14,859 nt of DNA from JALQTD01 sp964390365 (GCA_964390365.1 CAYMHW010000056.1:1-14859), one strand, 5' to 3'; counted from the stretch's first letter, positions 1 to 12,123 are shown. Numbers and translations are program-made. The notes: a model not told the origin generated them from the letters alone.

Positions 1-2211
<2,211 letters not shown>

Positions 2212-2215
<4 letters not shown>

Positions 2216-5200
2216 TCGCGGATGAGGGTCACGTGGCCCACTTCCTCGATGCCGATGTCCTCGTACGTCGGCTGGTAGTAAAGCCTCCAAACGTACACGT
2301 CGTCCTCGGCGTAATGCGAGCCGTCGCGCACCGCATCGCCCACCCAGTATTCGTCCGGATCGAACGAGTGGAACACGACATTACCCCAGCGGTTGATGAT
2401 GGTGAACTCGTATTCGGCAACCAAATCCCGATCGCTGAACACCGGCCGGAACGCGTCGTTCAACCCGCGTGACCCTGTGCCCGTCGCCTGGCTCTGCATC
2501 GACGGCGGCGTGAACGCGTTGGGCACGAAGACCTGGAGCAGCTGATCGAGCACGACCACGTCTTGGCGTTGGTCCGTGCAACCGAATTCGTTCGCCGCGG
2601 TGAGCGTGACCGTGAACAGCCCCGCCCCAGCGAACGTGTGGCTGACCTCAGGCCCCGATCCCACCCCGCCGTCGCCGAAGTTCCAATTCCAAATCGAAGC
2701 GCCGACCGACGTGCTCTCGAACGTCCACGTGTCGTTCAGCGGATCGATGTCCACCGGCGTGCCGATGAATGGCGTCGATTCGAAGTTCGCCACGGGCGTC
2801 GGATGCACCTGAATCAGCTGCGGAACGTCCAAGGCATTCGTGCAGCCGTCCGCGGACGTGGCCACGAATTGGGCGGTGTAAATGCCCGGCTCCTCCAGCT
2901 CGATGATTGCTTGGTCATCGAGCGGCCCCGAATACAGCGGCCCCGAGGGCGAGGTCAAATCCAATTGCGTCGACACCTCCCCTACCGAGAGGTTCATGAA
3001 CGTCACCGGCAACACCTGGCAACCCGACACAGGGAACACGTCGAGCGCCGCCAACGGCTGAGCGAGCACGGTGAACACCGCCGTATCGGCGTCCGTGCAG
3101 CCGTACCCGTTTTCCACCTCGAGCACCACCTCGTGCGCCCCCGCCGTCGTCACCGTGATGTCCGGCACGCCGCCCGCTGCTGCGAGGCCGCCATCGAACC
3201 ACCACGTCGAAGTGACCGCCCCGATGGAACCATCTGCCAAATCCAGTTCGACCGGGAGGTCGCACGTCACCGCCGATCCCAACTGAATCACCGCCACCGG
3301 CGCGGGCAGCACCCCGATTTCAAACGACGTGTCCGCCTCGCAGAAGTTCACCGACTCCACGTGCACGGAGACCTCGAACGTCACCGGCCCGCCGGTGGTG
3401 TTCTCGAATTCGTGCACCGGCGCCCATTGCACGCTGGGGCTGCTGCCGTCGCCGAAGTTCCAGGTCACGAAGGCCGTGTTGGCGGAGGCGTTGCCGAAGG
3501 CCGCCTCGAACGGCGAGCACCCCGGCTCCGGCACCGTCAAATTCCACTCCGGTGCCGGGTGCACGAGGACCGATACGCTGTCCGTGCCCACGCACTGGAA
3601 CAACGCCGTGCCGACTTCCGCCACCGCCCAATAGTTGCCCGGCTCGTCGTACGAGGTCGAGGTGAAGTAGCCCACTCCGTTCTCGCCGTTGCCGAAGGCC
3701 CATTCGGCCGCGCCGCTTGTGGTGGCTTGGACCGTGAAGTTCACCGGCTCGCCCACGCAGTAGCTGGGCGCGTTCGTTGCGAGGCTGAATTCCGGTTCGG
3801 CGAAGACCTCGACCGCGATGCCCACCGTGTCGTAGGCGCAGCCGTTGGTGACGAACTGCTGCACCTCGTACGTGCCCGGCCCCGTGTAAACCGTCGATGC
3901 GAGGCTGTCGAAGCTGACCAGGCCGTTGCCGAAGTCGAAGGTGATTTCCGTCGAGTTCGCACTCAAATCCGTGAACGCCACGTCGAGCGGAGCGCAACCC
4001 GAAACCGTCGACGCATCGAAGAAGGCGGACACCGTATTGGGCAGCAGGTGGAACACCGAGGTCACGGAATCGGTGCCGCATTCGTTCTCACCGATGAGCG
4101 AAATCGTGAAGTCGGCGGGGGCTTCGCCCGTGGTGTACCAGGTGGCCGGCGGTTGTTGACCGGTGTAGGTTTGGCCATTGCCCAAATCCCACACCAGCAC
4201 ATCCGGCATGCCCGTGCTCGTGTTCAACAACTCCAACCCGAAAGGCGAGCACGCCGTGTCCTGCAACATCGCAAACGACAGCGTGGGCGCGGGATACACC
4301 AGCACGGTGTCCTCGTAAACCGACGTCGCGCACAGGTTCTCCACCGTCAGGGAAACCGGGATTTCGACGAGCGTGTCGCCTTGCACGAACGTCATGGGAT
4401 TGGGCTCGAACGCCGTCGTCAAGTTCCCGTCGATGTTCCACAGGAAGTCCGCGAAGGGGGCGACCGAGGTGTTGTCGAAGGTCACGTCGAGCGGGGCGCA
4501 GCCTTCAAGGGGAGTGAGGGTGGCGGAGGCGGTTGGAGGGGTGGTGATTTGGACCGCCTGCTCGAGGGTATCCTTGCAACCAAACGACGTAGTCGCCACC
4601 ATTTCAATCGTGTAGAAGCCCGCATCCTCGTAGGTGTGCGCCGGCTCCCACGCGTACGAAATGTTGCCATCGCCAAACCACCAAAACGCGGAAACCGCCC
4701 CCGTACTCAACTGCGTCAGCGGCAAATCCGTGTTCGTGCAGCCGAGGTCGTCGGCTTCAAAATCCGCAACCGGCACCGGGTGGATCGTCACCTGATGGAA
4801 CGAGGTGTCCGCGCAGCCCGTCAGCGGGTCCGTGTACGTGTAGCCGGGAGCATACGTCGCTGCCGGCTGGTCCGTGTCAAACGAACCCAACGCCCCATCC
4901 ACCACGCCCTGACCGAACCACGTACCACCCAAAGGCAACGCCTCGGAAACGACCTCCACCCCGTCGTTGCCGCACCACGCGTTCGACTCCCCGAGGGTGA
5001 GCTGGGGCAGGGCGAGGACCGTGACCACCATCGAGTCGCGGGAATAACACGTGCCCGCCCCGTACTCGATGGAGAACACGTGATCGCCCGCGGGAAGCAC
5101 CTGGGGATTCAGCACGCCGCCATCGGCCGAAACCACAGCCGCATCCGCATCGGCCGCGGTGCTGAACCAATTGATGTTGGCGATCGGAACGTAGCCTTCG

Positions 5201-8200
5201 AGTTGCAGGAGCGGCGCGTTGGCGCACACCACCGAATCCAATCCAGCCTCCGCCACCACCGGCGGGTTGACCACGACTTCGAGCGTGTCCGTGTGCGTGC
5301 AGCCGGTGGCGTTCGCTGTGAATTCGTAGACCACTTCGAACGTTCCCACCCCGGAAACGGCCGGTTCGTATACGCCCGTCGGCGACACCGCCGCATCCCC
5401 GATGCCGTAGAAGAAGCCTGAGCCGCCTGCCGCAAAGCCCGGGCTGAACCCTTCAAGCTGCTCCACAATCGGCTGATCGCACAGCACCAAATCCGGTCCC
5501 GCATTCACCACCGGCAGCGGATTCACCAGGACTTCGTGGGCGAGCGTATCCCGGCAGCCCGTCACCGGATCTTCGTACCAATAGAACAGGTTGTAAGTTC
5601 CTGCACCGACGAGTGTGTTGAAGTCGGTGCTGTTCACCCCAGGCCCCTCCCACGTTCCGCCGCTGGGGGTTGCTGCGGTGAGTGGCATCAGCGTGTCGTT
5701 GAGGCAGAAGGCGTCGGATGGACCGAGGTCCATGACCGGGAGCGGATCGATGGTCACGTCGAGTTGGTCCGTGCTGTAGCACGTGCCCGTTCCCACTTCG
5801 ATGGCAAACGTGTACGTGCCGGGCGCGAGCAGTTGCGGGTTCAGCGTGCCCGCCGACGCATCGACGACCGCTGAGGCGGCTGTACCCATGCCCGACCAGG
5901 CGCCGCCCGTCAAGGGGAAGTAGCCCTCGAGTTGCAGCAGCGGCGCGTTGGCGCACACCACCGTGTCGAGTCCCGCGTTCGCGACCACAGGTGGCACCAC
6001 CGCGACCTCGAGGGTGTCGCGGTCGGCGCAGTTCGTGATGGAGCTCGTGTAGAGGTAGACGACTTGGAAGGTGCCGACGCCGCTAATTGACGGATCGAAT
6101 GTGCCGTCCAGCGTCACCGCACCCGCCGCGCCGCCCAGGCCGTAGAATTGGCCCGAGCCGCCCGGGCCGTTGAGTGGTGGTGAGAATCCCGCGAGGGTTT
6201 CAGGGATGGGCTGGTCGCACAAGGTCAGGTCGGGCCCCGCGTTCACGAGGGGCAGCGGCTGCACCGTGACGTGGTGGTCGACCGTGTCTGCGCAGCCCGT
6301 CACCGGGTCTTCGTACCAGTAAAACAGGTCGTATGGGCCCGCGCCGACCAGCGTGTTGAAGTCGGTGCCGTTGACACCTGTTCCTTCCCACGTACCGCCC
6401 GAAGGTGTGGCCGAGGTGAGCGGCATGAGCGTGTCGTTCAGGCAGAAAACGTCATCGCCCCCGAGCGCAATGGTGGGGAGCGGATCGATGGTCACCGTCA
6501 GCGAGTCCTTTGTATAGCAGGTGCCGGAGCCGTAGCTGTAGTAGAATTGGTGGTCGCCGGGGGTGAGGAGCTGTGGCAGGATTTGGCCCGTGGCATCGTT
6601 CACGAGGGCGGGGACATCGGCCGGGGTTTGGGTGAACCAAGTGCCGCCGGTTGCCGGGGTGAAACCGGCCAAATCCAATGGCGGCGCATTGAAGCAAGCC
6701 ACCGTGTCCAAGCCCGCCTCCGCCACCTGCGGCTCGACGATGGTGACTTCCAGGGTGTCGCGGCCTATGCAGCCTGTGATGGCCGATTGGAAGGCGTAAA
6801 CGACCTCGAACGTGCCCGGCCCCGTGACCGACGGATCGAACTGACCATCGAGGGTCACCGCCGTCACCGCTGGCCCGAGGCCGTAATACGAGCTGTTGTT
6901 CCCCAGCGAACCATCGGGAATGGCGCCCGTCAATTGTTCCACGATGGGCTGATTGCACAGGTCGACATCGAAGCCGGCAAAGACATTGGGCGGGTCGTTG
7001 ATGATGACCTGGTGGGTGATTTGGTTTGTACACCCCGTCAGCGGATCCGTATAGCTGTAGACCAAATCATACTCCCCCTCGCCCACCAACGTCTCGAACT
7101 CAGCCGGATCGCTGCCCACCACGTAGCCCAGCCCCGTCCACGTCCCCCCCAACGGCGTGGCCACCGGCAACTCGACGAGCGTGTCGTTCTCACAATATTC
7201 CGACTCCGGCACGACCGCCATCACTGGCAACGCGAGCACCTCCACCTCCATCGTATCCCGCGTCAAGCACGTCCCCGCCCCATACGTCAGCACAAACGGG
7301 TGCACCCCGACACCCGCCACTTCCGGATCCATGCTCGCCGGCGCCACGAATGCGGCCTGAGCCGTCGCGTTCGCCCCCGACCAATCGCCCTCCGTCACCG
7401 CCTCCAACGCGAGCTCGCCCCCGTTCAGGCACACCTCCAAATCCGGTCCCGCATCCGCAATCAAGGGCACCACGACCTCCACGACCATCGTGTCCGACGA
7501 AGTGCATCCCGTTGCGGGATTCGTGTACGTGTAAATGACTTCGTGCTCGCCGGTTCCACTGACATCGGGCGAGAACACGCCTTCTGGACTCACGGCGGGG
7601 GTGCCGGAATACGTGCCCCCTGCAGGGGTGGCTCCGATGAGCTGCTCCGGGATGGGTTGGGCACACAGGGTGATGTCGGCCCCGGCATCGACCACCGGCA
7701 AGGCGTGGACCGTCGTGGTGAATGTCGCGTACTCCGAGCAGCCGTTTACATCGGTCACGATGGCCTCCACCGTGAACGCTCCCGGCGCGACCGGCCAAGC
7801 CATGACCTCAGCCCCTGTGGATCCGGCGGGATTCAACCATTCAATGAAGTAGGGTCCACTGCCCCCCGTGGCTTCCGCCGAGTACGCGATGGAGTCGCCG
7901 ATGCAGCTTTCGACAGGGCCTGTGATGATGAGTTCGGGGCGTTGGAGCACCGTCAGCGTTGTGACCGATTCGGTCAAGCAGGAGCCGCTGCCGAATGCGT
8001 AAGTCGCGGGGTAACCCGCTGGACCGAGCGGCCCCGCTTGCCATTCACCCGTTGAAGAAACGCCGGTTCCCGTCCACGTTCCACCTTCAGGGGCAAAACC
8101 CGTGAGCTGCACGACGGTGTCCACGTCGCAAACAACGGCTCCCAGCCCCGCATCAGCGAACACCGGAGCCACAACTTCTGCTTGCGTGACGATGCTGTTC

Positions 8201-11200
8201 GTGCAGCCTTCCGAATCCGTGTAGGTGTAGGTCAATGGAATGACGCCTACACCTGCCAACGAAGGGTCGAACGTCCCATCCGCATCCAAAACGCCCGGCC
8301 CTGCCCACGTTCCACCAGAAGGAACGGGGCTTGGGAGCTGCTCGACAATGGGCTGGTTGCAGGCGTTCAGGGTATCGAGCACCGTCAAAACGGGAAGATC
8401 CAACACCTGGATGGCCAAGGTGTCCACGCCGATGCAGCCGTTGGCATCGGTGACGCTGGCAGCAATTTCGGCGGGCAGGCCTGAGGCGACTTGAAGGGTC
8501 GCGGTTTGCGGCGAAGTCACCTCCCAGAGCGTTTCCGGGTCCCATTCGAACACGTAGCCACCGGCACCGCCGGTCGCGTCGAGGGTCACCGTGGCGAGGT
8601 CGCCATCGCAGACCGTGAGGTCGGCGGCGGTGAGCTGCGGAGTGGGGTTGGAAAAGATTTGGACTGAGCGCACATCTTGCGTCTCACACGTCCCCGTTCC
8701 ATACGTGTACGTGTACTCATAAGTACCTGGGGCCAAATCCGATACATCCACCCACCCCGTAGACGGATTCAACATCCCCGGCCCCGACCACGTCCCTTGG
8801 CTGTTCGGGAAAAAGCCCTCGAAGACCAAATTCGTATCCACATCGCACAACGCCAGGTCCCCCCCCGCATCCGCGAATTCCGGGGCAAACACTTCAATGG
8901 TCAAGTCATCCGAATTGGTGCAGCCATTGGCGTCGGTGTACGTGTAGGTTGCCTGCCAGGTGCCGACGCCCAAGACGGCCGGATTCAGCACGCCCGAGGA
9001 GGAAATGCCGGTTCCGAACCACGTGCCTCCAGGAGGCGTTGCGGTGTTCAAGAGGGCATCGATGGCCTGGTCACAGAACCCGTCGATCGTCCCCGCATCC
9101 ACGGTTGGCAGCGGGAGCACCACCACCGATGCGGTGGCCGTTCCTTCGCACCCCTGGCTGTCCGTAACCGAAACGGTGACCTCGCTGTTCCCGACGATTG
9201 CGGCGAAACTCGGATACTGCCCGACAGCCACTTCCGCTCCGTATTGCCAATCGTATGAAAAGTTCGGAGTGCCCGAGAAGACCGAGACCGCGGGGCTGAA
9301 TGAACTCCCCTCGCACGTAGGCAGAGGCGCTGCAATCGACGGAACGGGAAGCGGGTCGACCACCAGCGTCACCTCGGTCGTGCTGGAGCAGTTTTCAACC
9401 GTGTAGAAATTGGTCCCGGTGATGGTCACCGTCGTGGTGCCCGTCAGGATGTAATCGGCCTCGTCGTTGCCAGGAAAGATCACCCCAGGCGCGGGCGACC
9501 AGCTGTAATTGTCTGCACCGGACACTTCCACGTGCTGCAGCGCTCCGGCACAGGCGGAAGAAGGTGCGCTTGCGGTCAAGTCGGGCGTCGCATTGACGGT
9601 CATCACGGCTTGGTCCGTAGCAATTCCGCAGGCATTGATGAGGTAAGCGTTGGCAATCCAAATCCCGTCATCATCCAACGAAATGTCCAAGGCATTGTTG
9701 ATCGGTTGGTTGACTTGGTCCCCCTCGACAATCCAATAAAACGAGAAGTTGTCGTCCCCCCCCTCATCGAACGACAGCACATTCACGGTCCACTCATCGC
9801 CCTCGCACGCCGTGCCACCGGAACTGATGTTGATGGTGGGCTCTGAAAAGACTTCGATGGTGTGCGTTGCAGTGGATGCCTCGCAGTTGACTCCCGGTGC
9901 AGTAACCGTTTGGGTGATGGTGTAAGCCCCTTCACTCAGGAGCTCAATGGACGGAAGTGCACTCGAAGGACCGGTGCCGTTGAGGTACTGGTAACTTCCG
10001 CCCGAAACGGTCCACGAATACACATAATTTCCGCATGCCACCGGAGATTGACTGGTCCCTGAGAAGTCCAAAGTGAATGGCACGCACCCTTGCTGGGCGG
10101 TAGGCAACGCATCGGCCGAAGGCGGTGGGATGACGCACACTTCGATTTCATCCTGTCCGTCGTCGCAGTACGCATGATAATCGTACACTTGAACCTCATA
10201 CAGGCCGGCCTCACCGAAATAGACATCCGATTCCGTGCCGACCCCAGGCGAAGCAAAGGCCGTGCCCGTGCCTTCCAAGGTTTCGACGGTCCAGTAAATG
10301 CTCGAAGGCACACAATCCTCTCCGCTCACCACCAATCCATTGCCTGCTACCTCGTACGGATAACTCCCCGTGCAAACCACCGTCGGCCCCGTCACCTCGG
10401 GATCCGGAGTGCGGTGCAGTCGAATGGGATCGTGCGTGGAAATCGAAGTGCCGCATTCATTCGACGCGGTCACCTTGAACCGCAGCGCGTTGGGCGAACC
10501 TTCCGGGGTGGTTTCGCCGCAGGAGTCGTCCCAGTAGGTGTGCGAAACCGCACTCGGAGGCGGGTGGTTGTACACGGTGGAAACGCCATCGCCGAAATCC
10601 ATCGTGTAGGTGGTGCCTTCCACGTTGTTGATGAAATCGGTGATGGGGAAGACCAAATCCGCAGGCGAGCACAACCCCACAGTATTCCCCGGGTTCGCCG
10701 TTCCAATCGTCGGATTCGAGCCCACGAACACTTCTTGAACGATGGTGTTGCTGCACCCGTTCGCCGCTTCAACGGTCAACGTGATGTCAAAGATCCCGAA
10801 GGTATCGTACACCGTTCCCGGCTGGTTCGAAAAGCTCGGAGCCGAAAAGGTGGTGTCTGAGCCATTTCCCCAGTCCAAATGCCACGAGGTCGCAAATGGA
10901 TAGGGGGGCAAAAACAAGCTGTAATTGGGCCAGTCGGCATCGGTTTGGCACAACGGTGGAGCATCGGAAAAATCCGGAACCGGAATGGGCAACACCTGAA
11001 TGGTCTGCGTCGCCGTGGAAGGGCACGATCCATCGCCGTTGCTGGCGGTCAGCGTCACCTCATACGTCCCGTCATTGAGAGGCAATGCGGCCGCGTAAAA
11101 ATGAGTCGGGGAAGTGAACGTGCTTCCGATTCCACCGTCCCCAAAATCCCAACTGAATTCCACGCCGACCCCACCAGTTGTCGTGTTCGTGAAGGCAACC

Positions 11201-11574
11201 CCATCGTTCGCACATCCGCCATCGTTCGCAGCGAACGATGCCACTGGTGCAGGGAGCTCCTCGATGAAGATGGAATCCAGGCAAATCCCACCTTCCGAAC
11301 CATAAAACTCCAAGCCCCACCAGCCTCCTCCATCCAGCACAAGCCCTTCATCCAGCCCCAACGAATCCCCCCCTCCTTCCGCATCCGACCACGCAACCCC
11401 CACCCACACCGAATCCGCTACCCCCCAAACCTCCCAATCCAACGACACCCCCTCACCAGGACATGCTTCAAGGGTGTCGGGCAAAGTCAATGCGCAATCC
11501 TGAGCATGCAAGGCGCTGCCCGCCCAACAAGCGAGTGCCGAAACAACCAACAGCACAGGGGTTCTCAATGACAT
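2212..11574 (-). CDS. Giant multi-domain Ig/PKD-repeat surface protein with T9SS type-B sorting domain
   Basis: A 3120-residue exported protein, probably a cell-surface adhesin or gliding/attachment component. Residues 1-24 are a signal peptide ending ALHA before Gln25-Asp-Cys. Residues ~25-819 hold about nine Ig/PKD-like modules; the PKD signature WDFGDG is at 142-147. Residues 820-2264 form six A-B-X super-repeats, and residues 2265 to ~3010 nine PKD-type modules (WWFGDG, WNFGDG). Residues ~3015-3120 match the gliding-motility-associated CTD (VFVPNAFTPP, INRWGNVVF, VYVWRLYY, terminal HVTLIRD). Most modules carry two cysteines, near the start and the end, suggesting one disulfide each. Only Lys367, Lys1689 and Lys2334 are lysines by eye. 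Start: the ATG at 11574 is followed directly by the signal peptide; no ribosome-binding site is visible. No PorP/SprF-like gene adjoins it. Type-B CTD proteins such as SprB are known T9SS cargo; the ligand and exact role here are unknown. Confidence 0.93.
2215..2532 (-). other. T9SS type-B C-terminal sorting domain (gliding-motility-associated CTD) of the giant protein
   Basis: Residues ~3015-3120. The block starts VFVPNAFTPP, continues through INRWGNVVF and DDVYVWRLYY, and ends VGHVTLIRD. This follows the order of the CHU_C / Bac_Flav_CTERM family (NAFTPNGDG..ND, NRWG..VF, DGVY.Y...Y, G.VTLIR). Such domains direct the folded passenger through the outer-membrane T9SS translocon. The usual PNGDGxND loop is replaced by the longer PPSMQSQATGTGSRGLND, although LND-AF-RP is kept. 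By eye, about 7 of the protein's roughly 19 arginines are here, so this part is much more basic than the passenger. Confidence 0.9.
4783..5523 (-). repeat. Super-repeat copy 6 (A-B-C)
   Basis: Residues 2018-2264, 247 aa. A has LCDQPIVEQLEGFSP and FYGIG; B repeats VCANAPLLQLEGY from copy 5 but has NWFS in place of the GGAWSG core; C is more diverged (WCGNDGVEVV, GGTWFGQG) yet keeps YTDPLTGCAD. The PKD array begins directly afterwards at residue 2265 (HPVPVADFEA). Confidence 0.85.
5524..6261 (-). repeat. Super-repeat copy 5 (A-B-C)
   Basis: Residues 1772-2017, 246 aa, exactly the length of copy 4. A has LCDQPIPETLAGFSP and FYGLG; B has VCANAPLLQLEGY and GTGTC; C repeats FCLNDTLMPLT and ATPSGGTWEG almost unchanged from copy 4. 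The DNA of the two C modules differs at many third positions, so the duplication is not extremely recent. Confidence 0.87.
6262..6999 (-). repeat. Super-repeat copy 4 (A-B-C)
   Basis: Residues 1526-1771, 246 aa. A has LCNQPIVEQL with the enlarged core YYGLG that replaces GTW.G in copies 4-6; B has ACFNAPPLDLAGF and GSGTC; C has FCLNDTLMPLT and SGGTWEGTG. It contains Lys1689, the only lysine in the array. Confidence 0.85.
7000..7707 (-). repeat. Super-repeat copy 3 (A-B-C, first with C module)
   Basis: Residues 1290-1525, 236 aa. A has LCAQPIPEQL; B is reduced (VCLNGGELAL, GDWSGAN) but keeps GAGTC. The third slot is the first C form (YCENDTLVEL, LGGTWTGLG, YTDPLTGC). The module type in slot 3 therefore switches between copy 2 and copy 3. 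Confidence 0.8.
7708..8403 (-). repeat. Super-repeat copy 2 (A-B-Ig)
   Basis: Residues 1058-1289, 232 aa, the shortest copy. A has ACNQPIVEQL and SGGTWAGPG; B has VCDVDTVVQLTGF and GSGSC. The third slot is again Ig/PKD-like (SCIGDSIAY, VTDVNGCSE) and resembles the third slot of copy 1 and the module just before the array at residues ~740-819. Confidence 0.78.
8404..9117 (-). repeat. Super-repeat copy 1 (A-B-Ig)
   Basis: Residues 820-1057, 238 aa. The A module has FCDQAIDALL and GGTWFGTG; the B module has LCDVDTNLVFEGF and GTGTC. The third slot is a PKD-like Ig module (VCDGDLATV, VTDANGCIG), not the C form. It is the most diverged A module of the six: the usual QPI motif has become QAI. Confidence 0.75.
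11220..11240 (-). repeat. Perfect 9-bp inverted repeat with 3-nt loop inside the giant gene
   Basis: CATCGTTCG (11220-11228) and CGAACGATG (11232-11240) are separated by CAG. The arms lie in the coding sequence for Ala-Ala-Asn-Asp around residue 115. An additional direct copy of the left arm, CATCGTTCG, occurs at 11202-11210. It could fold in mRNA about 330 nt after the start codon. No function is evident. Confidence 0.5.
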
Positions 11575-11679
11575 TGCAGCCGCACTTTACGCTAAAAATC
11601 GACGATTTGTTTCGTGCCGTCGTGGTTTCAAGCGAAGCGAATTTAGTTTTTTCAATACGAAATCACCTACCTTCCCTTC
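11575..11679. promoter_or_regulatory. Divergent intergenic region between the giant gene and the lipoprotein gene
   Basis: These 105 bases must carry both the minus-strand promoter of the giant gene and the plus-strand promoter of the lipoprotein-nuclease unit. An AT-rich patch lies at 11638-11660. Candidate -7 elements resembling the Bacteroidota consensus TAnnTTTG are TAGTTTTT at 11644-11651 (plus) and TAAATTCG at 11645-11638 (minus). They overlap, and neither has a well-spaced -33 TTTG, so the exact sites are uncertain. No purine-rich ribosome-binding site precedes either ATG. Confidence 0.4.
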
Positions 11680-12123
11680 ATGAATCGAAAGGGCATGTTT
11701 TTCGCAGGGTGGGTCGCTTCCCTGCTCATCATCGGATGCAGCGCGCCGGAAGCGCCTCGCCACGATGAGATCGACTACCCGGCGCTGAACGAGCCGTGCG
11801 CGTGCTTGGAGGCGGCGGCGGTTTTGTACAACCACACCAGCGATTTGGTCTTGGAAATCAAGCGGATTTCGGATGAGACGCGCCGGCGGACGAACTTGGG
11901 GGAGCCCACTTCGGATGCGCTGCTCGACTCGATGTTGATGCTGTCGGAGCAGCTGCGCGCGGATTTGGATGGCCCGGGGCGGCAGTTGGACGCCGCGTGC
12001 GAGGCGCTGGTGGATTTCGAAGCCATAGGCCAAAGCACCGCCTCCGCCGACTGCCCCCAAACCACCACCTTCCAACAAGCCTTCCAACGCCTTCAAGGCA
12101 TCAAGACCGGCGTGCAACCATGA
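11680..12123 (+). CDS. Small lipoprotein of unknown function
   Basis: A 147-residue protein. Residues 1-19 are a short lipoprotein signal with Arg3-Lys4 and a hydrophobic stretch ending in the lipobox IIGC, so Cys20 should be lipidated and the protein membrane-anchored. The mature part is mainly helical-looking and rich in Ala, Leu, Asp and Glu. It has four more cysteines (40, 42, 107, 125) that could form two disulfides. No obvious acidic or lysine-rich surface-export signal follows Cys20. I recognise no family. Its TGA stop (12121-12123) overlaps the ATG of the nuclease gene (12120-12122), so the two are probably co-translated. A partner, anchor or inhibitor role for the nuclease is inference only. 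Codon use changes within the gene near 12020 (GCG/CAG to GCC/CAA). Confidence 0.85.
   Translation: MNRKGMFFAGWVASLLIIGCSAPEAPRHDEIDYPALNEPCACLEAAAVLYNHTSDLVLEIKRISDETRRRTNLGEPTSDALLDSMLMLSEQLRADLDGPGRQLDAACEALVDFEAIGQSTASADCPQTTTFQQAFQRLQGIKTGVQP

Larger units (their letters stand above)
4783..9117 (-). repeat. Central super-repeat array: six tandem A-B-X triplets of ~80-aa Ig-like modules
   Basis: Residues 820-2264 consist of 18 modules in a fixed order. A modules carry C-x-QPI (or close variants), usually a GTW.G or YYGLG-type core, and end near GC. B modules carry VC-N/D and a core ending in G-S/T-G-T/S-C. X modules are of two kinds: a PKD-like Ig form in copies 1-2, and a C form (C-x-NDTL, GGTW.G, YTDPLTGC) in copies 3-6. 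Using the A-module start as anchor (9117, 8403, 7707, 6999, 6261, 5523) the periods are 714, 696, 708, 738, 738 and 741 bp, all whole codons. The last copies look most alike. This indicates duplication of three-domain blocks rather than of single domains. Confidence 0.85.

Noticed and set aside
2563..5421. 952-codon open frame on the plus strand, opposite the giant gene
   Set aside because: Its translation is Arg/His-rich low-complexity sequence without domain signature. It is explained by GC-rich coding on the opposite strand lacking TTA, CTA and TCA codons. The minus-strand product has clear signal peptide, PKD and CTD motifs.
6271..8055. 594-codon open frame on the plus strand within the super-repeat array
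   Set aside because: It is the same antisense shadow over the repeated modules, with Arg/His-rich composition and no recognisable domain.
4783..9117. Periodic repeats considered as a CRISPR array or satellite DNA
   Set aside because: The period is ~700-740 bp, an exact multiple of three, with conservation mainly at protein level and divergence at third codon positions. This is a protein domain repeat.
11601..11651. Complete Bacteroidota promoter (TTTG, spacer, TAnnTTTG) on the plus strand
   Set aside because: TTTG at 11606-11609 is about 34 bases from TAGTTTTT at 11644, too far for the usual ~19-base spacing, so only a loose candidate region is reported.
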